From: Martensiomyces pterosporus
Lineage: Eukaryota > Kickxellomycota > Kickxellomycetes > Kickxellales > Kickxellaceae
Assembly: GCA_025201845.1 (NCBI GenBank)
Contig: MU603943.1
Location: 1 to 64,000 of the forward strand
Length of the DNA stretch: 64,000 nt
Direction: 5' to 3'
Position numbers and translations under genes: made by a program. This document shows positions 55,306-64,000 of the stretch, piece by piece (position 1 is the stretch's first letter; every line of letters begins with the position of its first letter). The notes below the pieces were generated by a model that saw only the letters and a program-made list of their open reading frames with translations, ran no database searches and was not told the DNA's origin.

Positions 55306-56836
<1,531 letters not shown>

Positions 56837-57771
56837 GGTAGTAGATTTAAAAGAGCTTTGGGCTGGGTATGAGGACTGCTGTGTGGAGCAGGAGATTGCT
56901 TTTGGACAGGAGGAAGCGAGAGAAAAAGGACGTGGCCTCTACAAGCTGCCTAAGGAAAACAGATAAAGATGGTTGGAAGTGGAGAAGAGGAACAGAAGAG
57001 AAGCGCTGCTGCACCAGCGCCCTCTTGTATGCACGCCCCACCACCCCGCCCGCCCTCCCCTCCTCCGCGTATACGGCAGCCGCACCGCAACACCGCCCAC
57101 GCGCCGCTCGGCTGCTCGCTCCACACAGGAAAAAATAGACGCCCAACAATTTTTCACCCATCTCCCCACCACTCTGCACACCACCCGCCCAGAGCCAAGC
57201 AGCCAAGGAAAACAGCGCTGGCGCATCCTCAAAGAGAGCGCGTTCTGAGCCAAACCCCTATTCCGCCCTCTTCAGCCCGATCTTGCTTGCGCACTGAGCC
57301 GGCTTGCCTGTCTGCAATCGCCCTTGCCCGCTCTCCTGCTGCATAGCGGATGAGTGCAGCCCGAACCGAACCAGCAGCCAGTGCAGCGTGCACATGTGCC
57401 TTAATCTCTGCGCCGCCTTCCCCTTATCCCAGGCACAGCCCTCTGGCCAATGGCTGCACGCCCAGCCCCACTATTCCCGCTGGCTGACGTCGCAGCGTCT
57501 GAGTGGTCTGATAATGCGCTGTGCATTGCTGCTCCACAGTGCCCTTGCTTTGCCCCCTTGCTTTGCCCCTTGCGCCGTGGCATCCGCCAAGCGCCTCTGC
57601 CAAGAGCGCCCAGGAAAAGCAAGGCAAAGAAAAGAAAAGAAAAAAAGGGCGGTGTGGTAGCGGCGATGCTGCCTGCCCACAGTCCTGGGCACACAGATGT
57701 CCAAAGAAGCCTGAAGCTAGCCAGCACTGGGCTGCGCAGAAACCCCTTGTTGTGTCGTCGAAAAAAAAAGG
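56837..57771. promoter_or_regulatory. Actin promoter region / VPS8 3' region
   Basis: 935 bp. It contains pyrimidine-rich tracts on the actin strand, a ctgacgtcgcag near 57483-57495 (half-CRE) and a G/A-rich stretch near 57600-57650. Several 60-200-codon open frames cross here on both strands, without recognisable sequence or splice structure. I call none of them genes. Confidence 0.45.
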
Positions 57772-60700
57772 CTACAGGAAAACGGCATTGTGGTTGTGGC
57801 TGTCACCGTCCGCTGCCTTCTTGCAAAGCGGGCATTCGAGATCAGCATGGGTCGCTTGCGTCGGTGGGCCTCCATTAGCAAGGCAGCTCCAGTGGAAGCT
57901 GTGCCCGCACTTGAACAGCACAACTCTCTTTGCGGTGCTGTCGCGAGCGCCCGTGCTGTTGGCTGTCGCTGCTCTTCTTCGGCTGCCCGTTCGGCTGCTC
58001 AGGAACTCATCGTACGTGGCGGCCGCACCACGCAGCTTTATCCACTGCCACTGCGCGCTGGGATCCTCGAATACATGCAAGTCTACAATGCGTAGCGCAC
58101 TGCTCTCCAGGTACTGAGCGACCTGTTTTCTTCTGCCAGCCACTGCCTGCTTCTGCCGCAGGTCGGCAAATAGCTGCAAGCGGCACTTGCTGCAGCACAG
58201 GTCACTCTCTTGCTGCTTGGCTAAGGCGAGGCTGCTGGCTGTCGAGCCCAAGCTGCTACCGCCAGCAGGCGCATGCCACCCTTGCTTCTGCGAGCGCACC
58301 AGCTGTGCAAACTTTGTAAACAGGTCGTAGTCCACCAGCACATTTGTCAGCTCCATCAGCTGTGCCTCGGTCTTGTACGCGCTGACTGCAACTGCAAGCA
58401 GGTGCTGGATCTCGGCAATGTTCAGCGACCGGGGTGATGTGATGCGTCTTGCTGGCTCGCTGCCCGCGTCTTTTTCTCTTTGCAGGCTGCGATCCTCAGT
58501 GCTTAGCAGCGCTGGCGCCATGAGCTCCTGAATGATGTATCTGAGCGAGATCAGCGAAGACGCGGGCGATGCTACGAATATCAGTGCATCCAGAACGTTC
58601 TGCAGCATCCATCTCTGTCGCTTGGACACAATCTGCCAGGCTACCTGCGTCGGCTGCATGCCCGACACCGCCATGTCATCCAGCAAGCGGCTCGTGCCGT
58701 GCAGATACCCCAGTACTTTCCTCAGCAGGGCCAGCCAAAGGTCACAGAGCTGTGAACGTACCTGCGCTTGGTAGTCGGTCTGCGCCAGCGCTGCCTTCTC
58801 ATCAGCCACGGCACTCTCCAGCTCTTGCTGATGCCGCTGCTCGGACTGCGCAGCCATGTCCTTGCCGAGCTTTGCCGTCGCTGCCTTGCACACATTTATA
58901 CACCCATCAATGTTGCGAGCAGCGAAATCAAGGCTGTCCAGCAAGCGCTCCCTGTCAGTCTCTGCTAGCACGGGTGACTCAGAATATCCGCTGCCAATGG
59001 CGTCTACAGCGGCGTTGATAGCCCCCACCTCCTTGTCTGTGCGAACTAGCAACGCATCGAGTGCGCCTGAGAAGTCCCCTACTCGCTGAAGCGTCCACAC
59101 GAGTCCGTCAGTCACACCGTGCTTTTCGCACACGGACTGCACGTATTCCAGCCGGAATGGCTCTGGGCTCAGGTCGGCATGCTGCTTGAGGTGCTGCAGG
59201 ACCTTGCTTGGGTTGAACCGACACAAGAGCTCCAAGTACCGCTCGTGGTACACTTGCGGGTATTTGCTCGTTTGCGGCTGACTACCTGGAACTAGCGAGC
59301 GGAATGGATAAACGACCATGTGCTGCTCATCTGCGAGGCCAATGTCTGGCGGTTCCCTTTCGTTAGCAGTAGGGCGGGTCAGGGAAATGTCTGGCGTTCT
59401 GGGTGGCGACTCTGGGGCAGGGTCAAGCAGCACTCGCAAGTACGCCAGCTGCGCCTGTGGGTGATCCTGCAGCGCATGGAAGATGGTGTCGTGGCTCAGC
59501 GCTGGGCTGCTGTCTACTGTATCAACAAGGCTATCCGCATCGACCTCCACAAGCGCCACAGCGTTATCCAGTATGAACCTTGAGATGCTTGACAGGACTC
59601 TTGGTCGCTTGCTGGCTGCCAGCTCCTTTATCGCCGAAAACACTGCTCGGTGAAAGGCATAGTCCGGGTGTTCCAGGTATGTGCACAGCGCCATATCATA
59701 CTGCTCTAGCGCCAGGTAGATGTGCTCTAGCACGCGAAAGAACCCTGCGTCGCGGGTCTCCTGAATGTAGCCTGCATATGACCGAGGAGGGCTCAGCTTA
59801 AATAGAAGCTCAAATGCATACTCGCGCTCAGCACGCGTCGATGGGTCGTGCAGCCTCAGCAGAGTCTGCATCCACTGCGCGACTGTATCGTCGGGTAGGA
59901 AAATGAGAGGGAATCGTGTGGCGTACAGAGTCAGCGCAAAGCTGGATAAAAGGCCGATCTGGCGCTGGGCAAGACAAGCGCCTGGGGCAGAGTCGGTGTC
60001 AGAGCCAGAGCCAGAGCTCGACGTCAGAGTAAACAGGGTATCGACTACAATCTGTGCGAGCGACTTCACCTGGCTGGCACGGCGCAACGAGCGCTCGCTG
60101 TCCTTGGGGTTTCTGGCCGCTGGCTTGACGATAAGGCTGACATGCTCGATAAAGGGGTCGCTCAGGACATGCTTAAGCACCATGAGAAAGCGCTCCGTTC
60201 CTAGGTCAAGCAGCTCAAGCAGAGTGGCATATGTCTGGCGAATGCTACCCGCTGCCTGGCTGGAGTCAACAGGCGGGAAGATGAGCTCAACAACCAGGGC
60301 GCTATACTTTTCAGCGAGCTCTTGCGGCCTGATTTGCTGTCCATCGGGGTAGTACCGCCCTCGAGCCACCATCTCCAGATACTCGAATACAACAACACCA
60401 GGGGCTTCGTCCTCAATCCCCCCTGCCTCTTTGGCTCGCTTGCTGGCCGCCGCCCTGTCTGCCGCCCTGTCTGCAGCCTTGGCTTCTGCAAGTATGCTAG
60501 TAATGGCTGCTATGGGGTCGCCCAGGCTAAGCCAGACGCGCGCAAATGTGCGCCAGAGCTGGTGCTTGCGGCAGCTGTGGAGGACCCGGTCGACGTCAAA
60601 CTCGCCAGGAACAAGCTTTAGCTGCATCAACATCTCGCCAAGCCTCCGTACAAGCCGCGGCGTCGCCTCATAGCTATCGACCATCGCGTTCAGGATTTGC

Positions 60701-62433
60701 GGTGGCAGGTATGTGACCACTCCGCTCAAGATAAATGGCTCCAATGCCTCCAGGTATACAGCCACTCTTGTTGGTGTTGTCGCATAGGCATCAAACACCT
60801 CTCCAAACAGCAGCGACGTGTTGGCTGTAGCAATGCAAGCCTCGGCGCAGACCGCTGCAAGCGCGCTCAGCACAGAGCCCCCGAGTGAGTGGCTGTGCTC
60901 GCTCTCAAACGTGTGCTTCAGCGATGCACGTACAAGCCCTACCAGCTTATTGCTGACCAGTGCGCGACGCTGATTATCGAGTATGTCGCCACTAGCCCGC
61001 GAATGAGGCAGCCCTACAACGACCTGTCCTGTGCGGTCCTGGTAGAACCCAGTGCCTAGAGTGATGGCATCGATGAACCGGCCATTGTCAGCAAGAAGCG
61101 CAAGACGCTCAACCCATGTCAGCAGGCGTCCAGTGTACACCGACATGTTGTCGCATATAGCAAACACACGCTTCTTGTACACGCTCACCACCTGTGCATA
61201 AGAGGGCTCAGCCTCAGCTCCCGTAGCCAGCGTCACCCATGGAAACCCCGCAATATTCCTTGGCGGAGCTGCGCAGATCTCGGTCTCTTGGCCAGTGGAG
61301 ATCTCGATCACAAATACCCGCTGGCTCTGTGTCATGGTCAGCAGCACATCGGCATCCACCCAGCGGCAGAACACCACATCTTCAATGGCCTCCCACTCCA
61401 GCACACGCCCAAACTTGACTCGAGGCGCGGCACTGCCCATTGCCGCGCCATTCTCTGCGACGCTGTGATCTAGCTGGAGGGCTAAGACATATATGCTGGG
61501 TCCCCAGGAGTACGCCAGCATCGGCAGGGTGAATTCCAAAGCTGGAGCGCTTTCTGGCTTGGTGGTATGCTTGGCCTTCAACGCGGGAAGCCACGAGACG
61601 CTCCCAGAGTATGGCCGCTTGTTGAATGATCGGCGTATAGCGGCTCCTTCTGGAGACGGCTGCTGGTAGCGCAAGCGGTAGAGCTGCTCCGCTCCATGGT
61701 GAGTCTTGAGCACAGTGATGCTTGCGCTAGTAAGGATTGCAACTAGTCCCATGTCATCTACTCCACACGCATAGCTTCCACAGGGCAGCGCCGCAGCTTC
61801 AAATAGGATGCTTGAGCTTGATTCGGGGCTCGATAGCTGCACCGTGCTCATTGTAGTGAGCAGGCGGCGCACGATGTGGTGGTATAGCACATAGCCACCA
61901 GCGCTACAGCTGATGTACCGATGCTTGCTGGCGCCAACAAAGTGCACAAAAGTAATTGCCGTGCCGGATGGATGCCCAGCGGACTCAGGCCTGTTTCCTG
62001 GCTGACGCGGCCGCGTAACAGATACTGTCGTTCCCTTGCCCCAGTCCCACACCACAACGTAGCCCACTGAGTAGCCAGCAACCAAAGACAAGTAGTCTGC
62101 TGAGAATGCGACTGAAGAGACTGCGCCGTAGGCTGACGGCGTCTGCGAGCCCAACACGGTCTTTACTCGGCCCAAATAGTCTGCTACGACAACCAGCCCT
62201 CTCTCAGTGCCCAGGGCCACGCACTCGCCCATGCATGACGCTGTTACCGCTCCAAACTGCTCAACCAGCTCCGGAAGCCTTGTTGAGAGGTCGTCAAGCC
62301 GGCGCCAGCTGAAGTAGTCGGTCGTGTACCGAGTCACCGTGTTTTCTAAATTGGCAATTCGGCGCTCATATTCGGCCTCTGGCGTGGGCTCCAATGTCGA
62401 AATCGGGGTTGAAGCGCCTGTATCGGCCTCCAT
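57772..62433 (-). CDS. VPS8: CORVET tethering subunit Vps8
   Basis: Rab5-binding subunit of the CORVET endosomal tether. Single exon of 1,553 aa from ATG 62433; the frame is open to 62781, but that part is GC-biased leader. An N-terminal beta-propeller region (SSVAFSADYLSLVAGYSVGYVVVWDW) is followed by a long helical solenoid. The conserved Vps8 core is seen around residues 580-700. At the C-terminus is a split RING-like zinc site: CSKC at about 1411, then CGHSFHWSC and CPLCKK at about 1515-1540. The roughly 100-residue gap between the two halves is long for a RING but is a feature of Vps8. Confidence 0.92.
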   Translation of the reverse strand: MEADTGASTPISTLEPTPEAEYERRIANLENTVTRYTTDYFSWRRLDDLSTRLPELVEQFGAVTASCMGECVALGTERGLVVVADYLGRVKTVLGSQTPSAYGAVSSVAFSADYLSLVAGYSVGYVVVWDWGKGTTVSVTRPRQPGNRPESAGHPSGTAITFVHFVGASKHRYISCSAGGYVLYHHIVRRLLTTMSTVQLSSPESSSSILFEAAALPCGSYACGVDDMGLVAILTSASITVLKTHHGAEQLYRLRYQQPSPEGAAIRRSFNKRPYSGSVSWLPALKAKHTTKPESAPALEFTLPMLAYSWGPSIYVLALQLDHSVAENGAAMGSAAPRVKFGRVLEWEAIEDVVFCRWVDADVLLTMTQSQRVFVIEISTGQETEICAAPPRNIAGFPWVTLATGAEAEPSYAQVVSVYKKRVFAICDNMSVYTGRLLTWVERLALLADNGRFIDAITLGTGFYQDRTGQVVVGLPHSRASGDILDNQRRALVSNKLVGLVRASLKHTFESEHSHSLGGSVLSALAAVCAEACIATANTSLLFGEVFDAYATTPTRVAVYLEALEPFILSGVVTYLPPQILNAMVDSYEATPRLVRRLGEMLMQLKLVPGEFDVDRVLHSCRKHQLWRTFARVWLSLGDPIAAITSILAEAKAADRAADRAAASKRAKEAGGIEDEAPGVVVFEYLEMVARGRYYPDGQQIRPQELAEKYSALVVELIFPPVDSSQAAGSIRQTYATLLELLDLGTERFLMVLKHVLSDPFIEHVSLIVKPAARNPKDSERSLRRASQVKSLAQIVVDTLFTLTSSSGSGSDTDSAPGACLAQRQIGLLSSFALTLYATRFPLIFLPDDTVAQWMQTLLRLHDPSTRAEREYAFELLFKLSPPRSYAGYIQETRDAGFFRVLEHIYLALEQYDMALCTYLEHPDYAFHRAVFSAIKELAASKRPRVLSSISRFILDNAVALVEVDADSLVDTVDSSPALSHDTIFHALQDHPQAQLAYLRVLLDPAPESPPRTPDISLTRPTANEREPPDIGLADEQHMVVYPFRSLVPGSQPQTSKYPQVYHERYLELLCRFNPSKVLQHLKQHADLSPEPFRLEYVQSVCEKHGVTDGLVWTLQRVGDFSGALDALLVRTDKEVGAINAAVDAIGSGYSESPVLAETDRERLLDSLDFAARNIDGCINVCKAATAKLGKDMAAQSEQRHQQELESAVADEKAALAQTDYQAQVRSQLCDLWLALLRKVLGYLHGTSRLLDDMAVSGMQPTQVAWQIVSKRQRWMLQNVLDALIFVASPASSLISLRYIIQELMAPALLSTEDRSLQREKDAGSEPARRITSPRSLNIAEIQHLLAVAVSAYKTEAQLMELTNVLVDYDLFTKFAQLVRSQKQGWHAPAGGSSLGSTASSLALAKQQESDLCCSKCRLQLFADLRQKQAVAGRRKQVAQYLESSALRIVDLHVFEDPSAQWQWIKLRGAAATYDEFLSSRTGSRRRAATANSTGARDSTAKRVVLFKCGHSFHWSCLANGGPPTQATHADLECPLCKKAADGDSHNHNAVFL

Positions 62434-62746
62434 CGTACAGCGAAAGGGTGGGAATAGAATATAAGGAATCAAAGAGATGCGAGAATAGAGATTGCAAATA
62501 ACGGCAGGCGCGAATTCACTGGGGATCACTTTTCTGTCTGCGCGTGTGCGCGGTACGGCAGGGGACAGCGTGGTATTGGTCTCAACGTCATCGCCTATGA
62601 GCGACTTGGACGGGGCTTGGCGCCCACTGCACCTCTCCGCACCCCACGCTTTTCGCCTCACACCTCTCGCCCACCCCTCCTTCCTTCCTTCCTTCCTTCC
62701 TGTCCAAGGGTGCATATGCACTTTCCAAGCCATATATTCAGCTACA
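62434..62746. promoter_or_regulatory. Divergent VPS8/CUL3 promoter
   Basis: 313 bp. A (ccttc)-type microsatellite at 62681-62701 lies about 46 bp before the CUL3 ATG. No gene is seen. Confidence 0.5.
62681..62701. repeat. CTTC tetranucleotide microsatellite
   Basis: About five tandem copies of ttcc in the VPS8/CUL3 promoter. Confidence 0.85.
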
Positions 62747-64000
62747 ATGTCCTTTGCTAACAAACGTCCTGGCAGCCGCATTCTACCAGCACGCCGGTTG
62801 GTATGTCTTTATTCATGCTCTCCTTTGTGCTGCTCATGTCGCTGTCATGTCTGTGCTGCGCAATTTGGCAGCAAGCTCTGCTAACAGCCCATTCCACCGT
62901 GCTTTGCTTGGAAATAGACTCCGCAAGTGGACCCGAATGCGCAATTTGAGAAGCTCGCCTCGGCAATCGACGAGATTTACAAGCACAATGCCTCGCAGCT
63001 ATCGTTCGAAGAGCTGTACCGGACAGCATATGGACTGGTGCTCAGTAAGAACGGCCAGCTGCTCTACGACGGCGTCAAGGGTGTCTTGGAGTCGCATTTG
63101 TGCGAGTGTGTGCACAGAGACATCCTGCAAAACGCAGATCTTGCTAGCAAGGAGCCTGTGCTGAGAAACAACGAGACATTCCTGGCCAGTCTGCGCGCCC
63201 TGTGGAGCGAGCACGTAACGGCGATGCTTATGATAAAGGATGTGCTCATGTACGTCGACAAGGTGTTCGTCAAGAACGCACAGCTTCCTTCGATCTACGA
63301 TATGGGCATGGGCGTGTTCAGAGACCAGGTGCTATTTGCATCGGGACGCCGACTCGGCACTGCGGCCAGCAAAGCCGTCCTGAGCCAGATAAACAGTGAG
63401 CGGCGCGGCGAAGAGGTCAATCGCGCGACTTTGCGCGGCGTCGTTGACATGATGGTTGAGCTGCAAGACAGCAACCAGATGCGCACCGTATATGAAATGA
63501 CCTTTGAGCCGCAGCTTCTTGCCGAAGCCGAGGCCTATTATCGCAACCTCGCTTCTGCGCGTATCAGCGAGCTAGGCGCGCCCGAGTACGCCAGTGCTGC
63601 GCAATCTGACATGGACGCGGAGATGGACCGCGTTAAGGCTTATCTGGCCCCTTCGACTGCCGACTCGCTAAAGAAGGTGCTATTAAACGAGCTCATTGCC
63701 AGCCATGCAAACGAAGTTCTCGAGATCGAGGGTGCTGGGCTGGTTCAGATGCTTGGCCAGCGGAACATCCCAGCCCTGCAGACACTTTACAGCCTCTACT
63801 CGCTAGTTCCGACGGCAATAAAGGAGCTGCAAGCGGGTGTGCACCACCGCATCGTCCATCTGGGAGCCCGAATCACGGCCTCTCTCGCACAGGCTACCAG
63901 CGACGAGTCGCCTGCTAGCAAGGGGCCGCAGGGTACAAAGTCGGCCTCTGATCTGTCAGGGTTGGCGGCGAGAACGGCCATGGCCTTGAGGTGGATCCAG
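62747..64000 (+). CDS. CUL3: Cullin-3 (5' part; runs off the window)
   Basis: Scaffold of BTB-type ubiquitin ligases. Exon 1 is 62747-62800 (MSFANKRPGSRILPARRL, donor GTATGT). Exon 2 begins at 62918 (acceptor AAATAG) and is still open at base 64000, phase 0 to phase 0, giving about 379 codons so far. Cullin repeats are clear: FEKLASAIDEIYKHNASQLSFEELYRTAYGLVL, ESHLCECVHRDIL, WSEHVTAMLMIKDVLMYVDKVFV, VFRDQVLFASG, and the family motif ELIASHANEVLEIEGAGLVQML. The N-terminal SFEELYRTAY and the MLMIKDVLMYVD segment match Cul3 best. The cullin homology and neddylation domains lie beyond the window. Confidence 0.93.

Overview
This is a window of eukaryotic nuclear DNA, and the gene content points to a fungus. 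Fungus-type genes present are Mgm101, Rcf2, an Rna14-like CstF77, a Dpb3-type histone fold and secreted DPP5-like peptidase. Most genes carry zero to three introns with GTRNGT donors (two are GC-AG) and CTAAC-like branch sites, often placed right after the start codon. A gamma-SNAP, which budding yeast lacks, and the overall style suggest an early-diverging lineage such as Kickxellomycotina; that placement is inference only. No operons, CRISPR arrays, tRNAs or rRNAs were found.

Left edge (1-1299): the 3' end of a Ty3/gypsy chromodomain retrotransposon. Its polyprotein is broken by a 7-bp tandem duplication. A short LTR of about 150 bp follows, then scrambled, inverted element remnants.

1300-16000: BLM10/PA200 proteasome activator (-), TOP1 (+, with an ATG-only coding exon), mitochondrial ribosomal protein mL50 (-), complex I subunit NDUFS5 (+), NOC4 (+) and RCF2 (-). 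A 468-bp exact duplication flanking a 10-N gap at 16247-16256 is almost certainly an assembly artefact.

16700-29230: ZZ/EF-hand membrane protein (+), thymidylate synthase (+), class II histone deacetylase (-), Dpb3/CHRAC1-type histone fold (+), a poorly resolved minus-strand region with membrane-protein-like exons (22.9-24.8 kb), RanGAP (+) and the fission dynamin DNM1 (-).

29576-42290: polo kinase (-), RNA14/CstF77 with an unusual RG/S-rich tail (-), secreted S9 peptidase (+) and SEC24 (-).

42737-51810: tail-anchored-looking endonuclease/exonuclease/phosphatase-fold protein (+), PTPA (+), UBE2E-type ubiquitin-conjugating enzyme (-), gamma-SNAP (-), a gene-poor 1.2 kb, a small secreted lysine/aspartate-rich protein (+) and an unrecognised 662-residue protein (+).

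52018-64000: RPS6 (+), MGM101 (-, mitochondrial presequence on a separate exon), actin (-), VPS8 (-) and the 5' part of CUL3 (+, runs off the window).

Most genes are dispersed housekeeping functions: membrane traffic (SEC24, gamma-SNAP, VPS8, DNM1), mitochondria (mL50, NDUFS5, RCF2, MGM101, DNM1), ubiquitin-proteasome (BLM10, UBE2E, CUL3) and cell cycle/nucleus (polo, TOP1, RanGAP, HDAC). I see no evidence for a single novel multi-gene system. The least explained stretches are the 22.9-24.8 kb region, the 662-residue orphan, and the gene-poor 48-49 kb interval.
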